Under the pieces are notes generated by a model. It made no database searches. It saw only the letters and a program-made list of their open reading frames with translations, and had not been told where the DNA came from. Made by a program: the position numbers and the translations under genes. From Diogma glabrata (Eukaryota > Arthropoda > Insecta > Diptera > Cylindrotomidae), in contig OY856188.1 of assembly GCA_963693315.1 (NCBI GenBank), positions 150,479,551 through 150,543,550 of the forward strand: a stretch of 64,000 nucleotides of DNA, given 5' to 3'. Positions 25,320 through 36,049 of this stretch are shown here, one piece after another (position 1 is the stretch's first letter; each line of letters begins with the position of its first letter).

Positions 25320-26929
25320 TGTAACGATTAGCAGTGCAACCTGAGCCCCCAAAAAGGAGTAAAGATTGCACTTACTAAAGTTATAGATTTGTTCCCTGAC
25401 CGTTGCCCGATTCCCGCTCTATCGACTTGGCTCAGTCTATAACGGTCGTGGGTTTGAATCGGAAGTCAGAAACCCTAGATGGGAGCGGTTGTTAGTTAAA
25501 GAAACGCAGACAGCCGTCCCTTCTTACCTCTTGTGCCTTTACCATGTTCTCATTCACTACCAGACATTGTTTCAGCGAATCAGTAGTTGAATGTTCAGAA
25601 GGAACACCCAACGCCTGTCGCTCCTGCTTCTCTCCAAATATTTAGAAAAACTATGCATGACCACAACAACAAAAACTACTTATCTAGGACTCACCTTAAA
25701 ATTCGCAGTTGATGTTTCCGTCTCTAAAGATAACGGGTTATCCCAAAACACGATATTTTTATTCCATGATCTTTATTTATAATGCTATTATTTGTGGTTC
25801 TCTACACTATTTTTTTAAAATTATTTTGTTTTCACAAAGAAAACTTTCTCCAACATTATATTCAGATTAACTTTAATATTTCTAACATATTTAGTTTTCA
25901 TAAAGAAAACTTTTTCCAAAATTATATTCAGATTAACTTTACTAATATTTTATTCAATACACTAATTCATTTAATTTTCACAAAGAAAACTTTTTCTAAA
26001 ATTCTATTCAGAATAACTTTAATATTTTAATCAGTACACTAATTCATTTAGTTTTCACAAAGAACACTTTTTCCAAAATTCTACTCAAAATAACTTTAAT
26101 ATTTTAATCAGTACACTAACATATTTAGTTTTCACAAAGAAAACTTTTTCCAAAATTATATTTAGATTAACTTTACTAATATTTTAATTCTATTCAGATT
26201 AACTTTACTATTAAAATAAGAAACAAAAACTCAAAAAAACAAATAGACTATTTTTATACACTAAAACAAACAACAAAAAAAATAAAACAAATACACCACC
26301 GATTGCTTTACTTCAAACGACCGAACTCGTCCACGTAACAAAACTCAATCGTCCCAAAACTAAAACAAATTGTGACCATCTTGGTCGACAATTCGAATCC
26401 GAGTCCCCACTAAAAATTTTCCAACTCAAATCAACACCTCGGTGTTATCCGAGCTCTGGTCAAAATGCTCTTAGTAGACAAAATTAAAAATAACGAGAGA
26501 AAAAAATTAATTCCAGAATCTAATCAATTTGTGGGAACTTTCCCACAAATAAACGAAAACTTGTTTAATTACAACAAAAAAACGAAAGGCTGAATTTCAG
26601 TCTTAAGTAGAAAAGAAAGAAAAATGAGAATTAAATAAAGTGAAATTGGATTACCAATTAGGTTAATCCAGAATTTTTTAGTAATTGTTTTCTGTAAAAC
26701 TTACAGAAAGCAAAACATGTGAGAATTTTTCTAGAATTATTAATATTTTTGCATAATGTGCAAAACGAAATATGGGAAAATTTTTGAAAAATGGGTATAA
26801 TGACTATAATGTCATGATGGATCAAAATTATAAAATTAGATATTGTCTGGAATTTATTAGACTTGCGACGAAGGGAAGATGATAAATCTTTGACACGAAA
26901 ATAGTGTTTCTGAAATTCCCTCCGTCACA
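25320..26929. mobile_element. Solo LTR, 1610 bp, with 4-bp duplication
   Basis: The unit begins TGTAACG (25320) and ends CGTCACA (26929), an LTR-style short inverted terminus. TTAT lies directly outside both ends (25316-25319 and 26930-26933), and the surrounding degenerate repeat resumes on both sides. No coding sequence is inside. An element of this length with only one copy is best read as a solo LTR left by recombination of a long-LTR retrotransposon. Plus orientation cannot be proven. Confidence 0.65.
25780..26200. repeat. Tandem repeat inside the solo LTR, about 70-86-bp unit
   Basis: TTTTCACAAAGAAAACTTT followed by TCCAAAATTATATTCAG and ATTAACTTTA recurs five to six times, with GTACACTAATTCATTTAG between copies. 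The short plus frame at 25782-26030 is this repeat. Confidence 0.75.
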
Positions 26930-28429
26930 TTATTACAAAATCAAAAATTGTAACTTTTTCCAAAGTTATAAAAATTATAATACAATCAAAAATTTAAAAT
27001 TTTTTAAAATTCTAAAAATATTCCAAAAATTCTTACAAAATCAAAAATTGACTTTTTTCAAAATCCTAAAAATATATATAAAATTCTATAATTTTTTTTT
27101 TCAAAATCCTAAAAATATTCCAAAAATTAGAATAAAATCAAATATTCAAACTTTTTCTAAATTTTAATACTATTCCAAAAATTCTTAAACATTCAAAAAT
27201 TCAAACTGTTTCCAAAATTCTAAATATATTGCAAAAATTGAAACTTTTTCCAAAACTATAAAAATTATAATAAAATCAAAAATTTAAAATTTTTCAAAAT
27301 TCTAAAAATATTTCAAAAATTAGAATAAAATCAAATATTTAAACTTTTTCTGTATTTTAATAATATTCAAAAAATTCTTAAAAATTCAGAAATTTAAAAT
27401 TTTTTCAAAATTCTAAAAATATTCCAAAAATTATGCCAATATCAAAAATTGAAACTTTTTCCAAAATTATCATAAAATTAAAAATTTTAAATTTTTCAAA
27501 ATTCTAAAGATATTCCAAAAATTCTTACTAAATCAAAAATTGAAACTTTTCCAAAATTCCAAAAATATTTCAAAAACTATAACATATTCAAAAATTTCCA
27601 TGTTCAATTATATTTACGTAAATAAACAGCTAAATTTTTATTTCCAAAAACTTATCTAAAAAAATAAATGAAATCATTTTTTTGACATACTTGACAATAT
27701 TTTTTTGACAAACTTATAATGCTATAAAATTCTCAATAATAATACTTTCATGTTCATTATACATTTCATTTCGTACAAAATAACTAATTTTTTTTTCTAA
27801 AAAAATAAATGAAAATCATTCTTTTGACACACTTGACAACATTTTTTTGTCAAACTTATAATGCCATAATTCTCAATAATAATAATAAAATTTCATTTCA
27901 AACAAATAATGAATTTTATTTTTTTCCAAAAAATTGGATAAGAAAATAAATAAAAATCTTTCTTTTGACACACTTGACAACATTTTTTTGACAAACTTAT
28001 AATGCAATAATCTAGTTTTTGGTATCACATACCAATCCCACATACCATCAAGATTTCTCCGCATTCTTTGTTCCTACTTATTATCAATTAAAATGAACGT
28101 TTTTTAAGCAACAAAATGCATATTTCCTTGTTTTGACACACTTGACGATTTTTTTGACACACTTCCGGTACAGTTGAGTGTACCTATTTTTAGAAACCAA
28201 AATTTTTTAAATCCCTTCAGCCGTTTTCTAGATTTTGTCGGTTGGCCGGCTGGCAGACAGACATACATTTTTTTTTTTTGCTTTTTTAGAATCAGTAGGT
28301 CCTAAAACGTCGAGAAATGCCAAAAAAGTGGGAGTGAGAATTTCAATTTTTTCCAGTTCCAGAATTTCCAATTTTTTTTTAACTCATGAATGTAATACTA
28401 GGTCTTTCAGACCGAAATAAAAGGTTTTT

Positions 28430-29160
28430 TTTAAAATTTCTATCTCTCTTTTTTGTGGTTCTTGATTTATTTTGATTGTCATTAACCCCGTAGAGTAGTT
28501 CTCTAATCGCGTAACACAAATGCCAAAACTTCCAGAAATGCAAAAGAAAACCTGAAAATACCACCAAGTAATTTAACAAAATTTGGTTTATTTTTATCAA
28601 AACATAAATTACATGTCCCAGTTTAAAAACTGAGCTTCCCAATTTCCCATTTTAATTATTATTTTTAATATAGTACTTTTTATTTAAAAAATGAAATTAT
28701 TATTAATTGCGGAGCAGAAAACTTATATTTTCATTATTTTTCCTTAAATCTAAAAATAAATTACCAAATGAAAACACACATATAAATGTGATTCTATTAC
28801 GCATGTATTTTGCATTATTTATACAAAAAATTTACAAACTACATTGTTGTCATTTATATTCATTACGAACAAAAGTTTGTTCAGTTTGTTTTATTTTAAC
28901 ATATTAAAAGCAACAGTGTGCAAATTCAAACGTCAAACACGAAATCTTTTAGTTAAAAACTTAAGAAAGATTCGTTAAATAGAAAAAAATTATTTCGTTA
29001 AGCTAGCCAATATAATAACCAGATTTACGTTAGGTCAATCCGTGACTCAACCCTTTTTGTGTTGATTTTGCAGCGCTTGTTGCGGATACACCACACAACA
29101 AAAATTTTTTAAACTGATGTATCTATAGTATTATATAGTCAATGTAAATAACATACAAAT
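28430..29160. other. Interior of the P-type element, nothing recognised
   Basis: AT-rich sequence with only short frames. The piece at 29105-29150 is the inner part of the right inverted arm (inverse of 19772-19800). No gene is supported. Confidence 0.4.
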
Positions 29161-29205
29161 AATATATAATAGTTAAAATGGTGCAAGAAATTACGTGTAA
29201 AGAGA

Positions 29206-29640
29206 TTGCGAATGACGCGATTAAGATTAAGAGACGCACAAAACTCGTTTAATGTATCTGCCGATTGCTTCAAAGGTTATAATCGTTTAACAAAAATTTT
29301 GGTTCATAATTTAATAGAAGAATTTGGGTCGTTCTTGCAACAGTCCCAACGAAATAGCGCCATTCCTGATTATTTGCAGGTGCTTTCGTTTGTGAGCGTA
29401 AAGTAGCGAATGGTTAGTTGTTTTTAAAATTGTATACGTAAAAACATATTTAATTATAGATATATTTTCACTAAATACGGATAACAAAAAAATGTAGGGC
29501 ATGATTCCCTCATAGCGTTATCGTAAACTTCCATTTCGAGGTGCGTTGGCAACTGACACAAATTTGAGCACAAAATATATACGTTTTCCTCAAAGTGATG
29601 TGGGAATAAATAACGATAAACATGTGTATGTTTTCATTTA
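29206..29640 (+). pseudogene. Harbinger (PIF) transposase, N-terminal fragment
   Basis: The frame at 29206-29403 reads RLRDAQNSFNVSADCFKGYN, then RLTKILVHNLIEEFGSFLQQ and SAIPDYLQVLSF, the N-terminal pattern of HARBI1-like nucleases. After a break, VGHDSLIALS followed by a stop and TSISRCVGN lies at 29493-29550 (family form VGxDxLIAxSQxSVSRCI). A RFPQSDVGINNDKH segment in another frame follows at about 29580-29625. The downstream catalytic domain is absent. Ends of the element were not found. Confidence 0.6.
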
Positions 29641-29877
29641 TATGTATATTTTTACAAAAACAATTAGGTAAAATAATTCATAACTTTATAGGTTTTATAA
29701 TAAATTTTGCTAACTCCATAAATTCTATAAGGCGAACTTTTTGCTCTATCGAGGCTCGTCTACTTCTAGTTTTGGTGTTTCTAAATAAAATTTCAAAAAA
29801 AATTTGGAGGTCAGTTCTTTATAAAAAATAAATTTAAACATATATAACCAAAACTACCAAAACATTCTATAACATAA

Positions 29878-30330
29878 CCCGGGTAAGAAAAAGCTAAAGT
29901 GCCAAGCCTGGACCAAGATCGCGCCATAGCCTTTGGGGATTTTGCCAGGCTTAACATTTTCAAACGGCCCAAGCTTGGGCCATGCTTGGACTTATGTCCT
30001 GGGGCAAACCAGGCTTGGGCCAAGTCTGACAAATAAGATTTGGGCCAGGTCTACCAAACCAATTTTGTTTCCAGACCTCCTTTAAATGTGTGGAAAGAGG
30101 TTGTGGAAAGGGTAACATGTATGAAAATAAAAATAAACATAATATGGCCTGCACATGTTTACAATGCATTAACCTGGTGAATAACACGTAATATAATAAA
30201 CTGAACCTTGGTTCAGTCTAGGCATTTACAACTGGCCCAGACCTGGCCCAAAGCTAACTAGCCAAGGCTTGGCTCGCCAATACTAGCCCGAGATTGGTCC
30301 GTTGTTTAACCTTGGCAGTTCCTACCCGGG
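29878..30330. mobile_element. Motif-rich MITE with CCCGGGTA termini
   Basis: CCCGGGTAAGAA at 29878 is mirrored by TTCCTACCCGGG ending about 30330, and inner blocks GTGCCAAG and CTTGGCAG also pair. The interior repeats variants of GGCCCAAGCTTGGGCC, GCCTGG and CTTGGGCCA in both orientations, at least ten times in 450 bp. This makes it much less AT-rich than its surroundings. Frames across it are repeat artefacts. Confidence 0.65.
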
Positions 30331-30989
30331 GATTTCCCTTTATTTTTATTTATATCCATAAAACTTTTTACTTACTTTTTATCTATATCCATATTTATTT
30401 TATTTAATAAAACAAACTATAATAATTCACAAAAATAGTAATAATAATAGTTTGTGTTAAGTTTTCCCAAGATAAAATAATTGGGTAAAGTTTACCCGCA
30501 TACTTATCTTAAGCGTTTACATTTTATCTTGAAAAAAATTACGGAATTCGAATACTCAAAAACAAAATAATTTAACGTTTACACGTTTACACTTTATCTT
30601 GCCGCTTAGAGAATCAGGCTACTTAGAGAATCAGGCTACAAAAATATACTAAAAAATATAATTTAAAAAAAACAAACAAATGGCTATGATGTTTGCTTCT
30701 CTTTAAACGCATGTAAATGTGCGATAAGAAGAAAAAACAAACTAACCTTGAAGTTTTTTAAAGTTAAAGGTAAGAACTAAGTATCCTGCCAATTTCAAAT
30801 TTTTGTCTCTTATCAAACACGTCCAAATTGCAGCCTGAAATATGCAAATATGCTAAATATGCTAAAATTTCAAGCAAAATTTTTTTTATTAAGAGTTGAC
30901 CAAACGAGTCGATTTTAATTTTTAATTATCTTACAATATGTGCACTTTGATATCTGAGAACAATTAAACTTTTAAATTCAACAGTGCAG

Positions 30990-31310
30990 ATCCTGGTGTC
31001 AATTGAAAATCACAAGAAATCAATAAAATACACGTATTTTCAAATCCCTGTTATTTTTCAGGTATATGAATTATGTGAATTTTTATTTTTGTTTTAAAAA
31101 CAATCATCTTTCCGCTTTTCAATGGCACCTTGGTCGAGTAGATATCTTTATTAGAAAAGTTTTTACAGCTAAAACCGCAAAACACCAAAATAAGACTTTT
31201 CCATTGCTTTATTTTTTGTGGACCGGAAGTGGTGTGTGCGAAAATTCAATCTCTATGGATTTTGGTTTTTGGAACCCTAAAGAACATTTCCACAAAGTTT
31301 AAGCAAAATC
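30990..31310. repeat. Dispersed repeat, direct copy at 57030-57240
   Basis: Shared blocks include TTTTTACAGCTAAAACCGCAAA and GTGGACCGGA(A/C)GTGG, with 75-80 percent similarity by eye. Its left part (30995-31045) is also the inverse of 7600-7660. The element class is unknown. Between 30640 and 30990 I see nothing else. Confidence 0.5.
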
Positions 31311-31370
31311 TAAAATAGTGCAGCAACGTTTTTTGTTTTTTTTTCGATGATTTCATATGGAATGACTCAT

Positions 31371-32098
31371 AAAGAAATGAGAAATGGCAAAAAATTTTCT
31401 AGGCCATCTTAGTAGGCGCATAAATGTTATAAATTTGTAATTTATTTTTGACAAATAAACATAAACATCATTTATGAATGAAAACTTTAGAGTATATAAA
31501 TATAGAGCGAACATAACTTTAAAATTGAATGAAGAGAGACATAACAAATCGTGATCAATCATATGTCATATTCAATTTCTCTTTTCGCCATTTGCATTTC
31601 TGTTTATTTACAACAACAAACTATTTTATTAAATTATAAATTAAAAACAATTAAATAATTTAAAACGAAACAAGAAGTTCTTTTTAGTTGTGCTAATTTT
31701 TATAAAATGAATGAAAATAATTACGAGAGTATTTTGCATTTATTGTGTTATTTCCAGTGATTTTATAATAGTGAATATTTTATAATGCCCAAGGAATATT
31801 TTCTAACACCACGAACAAATATTTAAATTATGTGAATATTTTCAAAGTATGTTATGAAAACTTGCTGGCGACCAACTTTTCATCGGAAATGGGAAGTTGG
31901 GAAATTACAACTGATATTTTTTTTTAATTATAATTTTGTTTAAAAGATAATCATTAGTTTCTAAATAAAATTTTTTCTACAAGTTATTCAATAATACAAA
32001 ATTATGTAAAAATGCAATTTGCAAATAATACAAATGTCCGTTTTCATTCATAAATGATAATGCGTTTAGAAAATTTTTTGTCATTTTTCATTTCTTTA
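31371..32098. mobile_element. MITE, about 730 bp, TIR AAAGAAATGA
   Basis: AAAGAAATGAGAAATGGC at 31371 is mirrored by GTCATTTTTCATTTCTTT ending at 32098. A second inverted pair, CATTTATGAATGAAAAC (31469-31485) and its inverse near 32043-32060, lies further in. The stretch 31483-31890 recurs with about 90 percent identity inside the Gypsy integrase (41677-43370), where a mariner interrupts it. No open frame. Confidence 0.6.
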
Positions 32099-32099
32099 T

Positions 32100-32560
32100 A
32101 TATTTTTTATGAATTATACGTGGGCCTACTGTGATATCAGTTAATTATTTCAAAATTAGACTGATAATTTTTAATATCCCAATAGGCCAGACGTATAAAT
32201 ATTTATTATTAGTATAATTCAAATGTTATTGGTGTACTCGTTGTTTATTGTGTGCTTTGATTCGCAGTGTTGCTAAATAATTTAATTCGTAAGATCAAAT
32301 CCGATTCCACTTCAAAACAAAACTGTCTGATCCCGAAATCTACCTATTTCTAGTCGATATACCTGCCGCTGTGTTTTTTTCTGTTTTTCCGTCTCCGCTT
32401 ATCATTTATAGTCGTTTGGCACCAAAATTTTTCCGAAATTCCGAGATGACGGACGAAACGGGAGGACGATTTTTATACGAAATCTACCTAATAGATTTTT
32501 ATATGAAATTTACCTAAAAGTAGTTATTATGTTATTCTTAATTGAATTTTTTTGTTTCAG
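32100..32560. other. Putative intron sequence upstream of the zinc-finger exon
   Basis: Contains a dispersed repeat (32381-32520, inverse of 5411-5530) and ends in a pyrimidine-rich tract followed by AG at 32559-32560. This is consistent with an intron interrupted by repeats. Confidence 0.5.
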
Positions 32561-33557
32561 GCAACATGGAAGCAATGAAATTGATATACGAGGCAGAGCA
32601 ATACTTGATTCAACATTATTAAAACATCCTTCTAAATCAACATCATTATTAGAACTAATTGAATGTGAATGGTGCTCCGAAGTATTCCATAATATCTCAA
32701 AAGCAATTGAACATAAATTTCGAAAACATCGTTATGAAAGTACAAATTATTTTTGTAAAATTTGTGGAAAGTTGTTTCCTTTAAAAATAGCACTAAAACA
32801 ACACGAACGAGTGGAACATAGAATAAATGGAAATCCAGATAAAACATTCACTGATTCGTTATCCTCGAACAGTACAAAAACCACAACAGCAACAGTAATT
32901 TCATCACAAGACGAATTCAAATGTCAATTATGTACGGCGAAATTTGAAAATGAACATGCTTTAAAATTTCACGAGAAATGCGTTCATCAACTTGAAAAAC
33001 GTTTATTAATGCCCACTGTATGCCCCCCACCATCGAAGAAAATTAAATTGAATAATGCTGATGAGGTTATATCGGTTTATTATTGTCATTTATGTGGCTC
33101 GGAATATGTAGTCAAATTTAACCTTCGTAAGCATTTAGAAGATCATCATACGGAGGAAGAGCGATCGCATGTTCCTAATGATGGTTTTATTGTCTGTAAA
33201 GCTTGTGAAGCGATATTTTACAATAAAAAAGCATACGATACGCATAATATAAATCATCGTCCAGACGATCTATATGTTACCAGCGAAGAACAGCGACAAA
33301 ATATAGTAGCACGAGTGGATTTAGATTTTGATGTTCGTCGTGTACCAGCAAATATTGAAAAATTTATTCCAAATTTAAAATGTAATTCGAATAAAAGAAG
33401 TATAACCTCATCGACATCAACAAGTTTAAAGACCGTTGGTATGACTCATAAATCGTTTGAAAAAGTAAATTCACAAAATAATGGTGATGAGGATTCAGAT
33501 TTATCACCCCTTTCAAATTCGTCAAATTCGTCAGGTTCTAGCGATAATGATAAGTGA
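32561..33557 (+). CDS. C2H2 zinc-finger protein, last coding exon (host gene)
   Basis: This is the only convincing host gene. A TTTTTTTGTTTCAG acceptor ends at 32560, and the exon starts with the third base of a codon and stays open to the stop at 33555-33557. An ATG at 32529 keeps the frame but lies upstream of the acceptor, inside the intron, so the real start is in an exon outside the recognised sequence. Five fingers are visible: CEWC...HKFRKH, CKIC...HERVEH, CQLC...HEKCVH, CHLC...HLEDHH and CKAC...HNINH. A low-complexity Ser/Asn/Asp-rich tail ends in SSNSSGSSDNDK. Family knowledge suggests a nuclear DNA-binding regulator; the target is unknown. It is intact, unlike every TE gene around it except the mariner and the LINE. 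Confidence 0.8.
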
Positions 33558-33679
33558 AATTTTTACTTTTACAAGGTTAATAGAAATAATTCTATGATCG
33601 AACATCAAATTTCATATTCAGCTAGATAATGAAATATAATATTAATTGTGTTTTCTTTATCGAAAATTTAATTGTTTAG

Positions 33680-33685
33680 AATAAA
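33680..33685 (+). promoter_or_regulatory. Polyadenylation signal AATAAA
   Basis: AATAAA lies about 125 bp after the zinc-finger stop codon and is the first canonical signal downstream. A second AATAAA occurs near 33736. Confidence 0.5.
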
Positions 33686-33814
33686 ATTTTATTATGAATT
33701 TATCAATTTTGTTATTGTCCGCAACTGTAGTTAAGAATAAAACGAAATACTGTTGGCTATTCCTAAGCTATTTAAGAGTATTATAATCAAAAATATACTT
33801 TTTCATACCATAAT

Positions 33815-33936
33815 CTATATATATAAAATTCTCGTGTCACAGTGTTTGTTCGCAAACTCCTCCGAAACGGCTTGACTGATTTCCATGAAATTTTATGGGT
33901 ATATACGGTAGGTCTGAGAATCGGTTGTAAACTATT
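33815..33936. repeat. Dispersed repeat interrupted by the Gypsy element (left part)
   Basis: TCTATATATATAAAATTCTC followed by CTCCGAAACGGCTTGACTGA is a repeat type seen in many insect genomes. It continues at 56326 with ACCCTTAAGTGATAAGAAGG and a GGGGGGCCCTCCCCCC block. The TC-TATATATATAAA start resembles Helitron 5' ends, but I cannot identify the 3' end, so the class is open. Confidence 0.4.
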
Positions 33937-34220
33937 TGTAGTGACCATAAGGGTGTCACTGTATTTGATATTTACTTTAATATATGAAATGCTAAATAAG
34001 CATTTCATAATATGAAATAAATATCAAATACCAAGCTGCGCAGTCAGCAATTTCAATATTAACAAATATTTTGAATAAAACAAAGCATTCATAAATAGGA
34101 GTTGAGACATAAAGATGTTAGCCATAAAAGTGAAAACATTAAGTGAATAAATAAATAAGTTTATAATTAATTGGTGTTTGTTTAATCGATATAAACTCTC
34201 TGGATATCATCCCCTATACA
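33937..34220 (+). repeat. Gypsy 5' LTR
   Basis: 284 bp, TGTAGTGACC...CCCTATACA, same length as the 3' LTR. Contains an inverted GCTAAATAAGCATTTCATAA block and an AATAAATAAATAAG stretch that could act in polyadenylation. Confidence 0.9.
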
Positions 34221-34237
34221 TGGCGACCGTGACAGGA
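34221..34237 (+). promoter_or_regulatory. Primer-binding site for tRNA-Arg
   Basis: TGGCGACCGTGACAGGA directly follows the LTR and is complementary to an arginine tRNA 3' end, the primer used by the 412/mdg1 group of Drosophila (family knowledge). Confidence 0.8.
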
Positions 34238-34846
34238 CCGAGAAAATATAAACCACAAAAACCGTGAGTAAAAACAAAAAAAAATCATGTAATTAATGCT
34301 CAAAATACATAAAAGATTCGTGAGAAGTGAAATATCATATGTAGAACAAGAACAGTGAAAAAAAAGTTTAATAAAAAAAAATGTGTGATTTAAAATTCTT
34401 TTAACTAGATAGTGTAGTAGAATTATGTGGTTAAGTTCAAAGTTTAATATTAAAAAGTTGCTGCATACAATACCAGGTGTAAACTAAACTGAAAAGTTTT
34501 TTTTAAAAAGTACATTTACAATACCCGGGTGTAAATTAAAAATGAAATGTTTTTAAAGTACATATACAATACCCGGTTCCTATAATAAATTTCAAGTACA
34601 AACAAAAAGTATTAAAAAGTTTTAGTACTTGTAAATTAGTATACCCGGTAATAATAAACGTAAGGCAATAATAAAATACAAAAATTAATAAAGTTCTGCG
34701 AGCCATTGTTATTCTTGAATTGACAAGTGATGAATAAACATTTTTTTTTGTCGTCTGATAATTTATTAATAATTAATTAATTAATAAATTATTTTTCTCC
34801 TTAAATTTAATTAAAACATATACCTATAAATTAAAGATAAATTACG

Positions 34847-35068
34847 CTGGGTTCAAGCAAATCAAAAAACGAACACCAAAGCTCGAATGGTCAAGTAAAC
34901 AACAACGTAACAATAGGAGACGAGCAAACCTTCAATGTGTACAGTATTGAAATCGTACTATTACTTCTAATAATAGTGGTTTTAAAAATAATAAAATTTA
35001 TCATGCTGCTATGTCAAAAGCAGAAAAGGGGACTCAAGAAGAGATACGCTTCAACATTAGTAGTATAA
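34847..35068 (+). pseudogene. Small leader ORF of the Gypsy element: putative myristoylated membrane peptide
   Basis: Seventy-three codons starting at CTG (34847-34849) in a context where ATG would be expected. The peptide begins (L)GSSKSKNE, an N-myristoylation-like Gly-2 with Ser and Lys. A hydrophobic span (IEIVLLLLIIVVLKIIKFIM) and a basic tail (QKQKRGLKKRYA) follow. I recall similar short membrane ORFs upstream of gag in mdg1-type elements. The missing ATG suggests loss of the start codon, or non-AUG initiation. Before it (34238-34846) is non-coding leader. Confidence 0.5.
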
Positions 35069-36049
35069 AAAAAAGGATGAGTATAACTCCGTATCGAAAC
35101 ACTATTTTGATAATTCTAAATAAAATATAATTACATGCATTAAAGCATGCATTTAGTAATTTAATATAAAAATTTAATTTCAGATTGGTTTTTGAGAACA
35201 ATTAAGCTTAACCCAGTTCCATGTCGAATATTCATTTTTATCCTATATTCTACGCTCTATTTGTTTCTCAGGTTTGTTCTAATTTTTTTAATAGTCTTAA
35301 ATAATATTTTAATGAAAAATGTGTCTCCGCTCTAGATTAGAACTCTTTTAGAACGATTTAAAAAGTAATGTGACTGTCATATTGCGAATTAATTTGTTTG
35401 TGAAAACAAAACAGCAGTTTAATTTAAAGAATATATCGCCATAGACAAATAATAATATTATTATTTTTCTGACATCGCCTGGCCATATATGTACCCAAAT
35501 ATTTAAATATTTAAGTAATAAAAGATTTGTATAACCATCGGGTAAGTAAAAATTTATTAAAATTTAATTTAATATGGTTAAGTTCCAATATAAAGTATTT
35601 ATTTTCAGTTTTTAGATACCAGGATTCCAATATATATTTTCAGAACCAACCAGCCAACCAACCAACATTGTCAAAAACATAATAAATAAATAAATAAATA
35701 ACATAAGCATAAGTCCATTTAATTTAATGTAAATATGTAAAATAGTATAATTTTTTTGAAAAAAACTATAAAAAATCTTGAAATTATGTTTGTGTACATT
35801 TTATTTTTGTCTATGAGCACTAGATAAATATTTATTTTTATTATATTTCGATTTTTTCCACCAGAGGTCTCGCTAATAACATTTTAGTTTTAGCACTATT
35901 TATTAGTTTTAGCACTTCATCTATTTATTAAAGATTCACTCCAGCGGTAGACAATTTGGACATTTTTCATACAAATCTAACGCTAATCTAACGCTAGATC
36001 AACCGCTATATCTAACGCTAGTCTAGCGTTAGAGAAATGGATGTGGGTT
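35069..36049. other. Non-coding leader or inserted sequence where gag should begin
   Basis: No gag frame is visible. A 30-bp piece at about 35172-35212 (CAGATTGGTTTTTGAGAACA, ATTAAGCTTA) matches the end of the 551-bp unit. At 35976-36034 the motif TCTAACGCTA recurs about five times in both orientations. Confidence 0.5.

Larger units (their letters stand above)
24852..28425. mobile_element. Unclassified repeat family (ACTTCGGTCTG type), copy 2
   Basis: It starts with TATCAAGACTTCGTTCTGGG and shares with copy 1 the block GGACATGGTTTTTAGTTTTG. After a solo LTR (25320-26929) come many degenerate repeats of AAAATTCTAAAAATATT with ACAAAATCAAAAATT. The signature TTGACACACTTGACAAC/TTGACAAACTTATAATG occurs about four times (27690-28010), then a GGCCGGCTGGCAGACAGACA block, and the end is the hairpin GGTCTTTCAGACC near 28409-28421. 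The two ends carry an inverted CTTCGGTCTG-type string. Non-coding. A Helitron-like or TIR origin are both possible. Confidence 0.55.
19585..30638 (+). mobile_element. Large P-type element with THAP transposase, heavily interrupted
   Basis: TAGCCTGATTCTCTAA at 19585 is mirrored by TTAGAGAATCAGGCTA ending at 30638, where a 17-bp piece of the end is tandemly duplicated. Further in, ACATTGACTATATAATACTA (19781-19800) has its inverse at 29125-29145, again as paired arms. Between them lies a P-element transposase (20279-24655). Later insertions are a foldback in an intron, a TTAA-flanked MITE, an unclassified repeat with a solo LTR, a Harbinger fragment and a motif-rich MITE. No 8-bp duplication was found. 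The right arm is more diverged than the left. Confidence 0.6.

Noticed and set aside
25400..25470. tRNA-like B-box GGGTTTGAATC
   Set aside because: No matching A box or cloverleaf can be drawn; it lies in the solo LTR.
29811..30187. Minus-strand frames rich in Pro and Gly
   Set aside because: They read the GGCCCAAGCTTGG repeats of the CCCGGGTA MITE.
33815..33936. Firm Helitron call for the repeat holding the Gypsy
   Set aside because: Only a Helitron-like 5' start is visible; no CTRR end with hairpin was found after 56326, so it is left unclassified.
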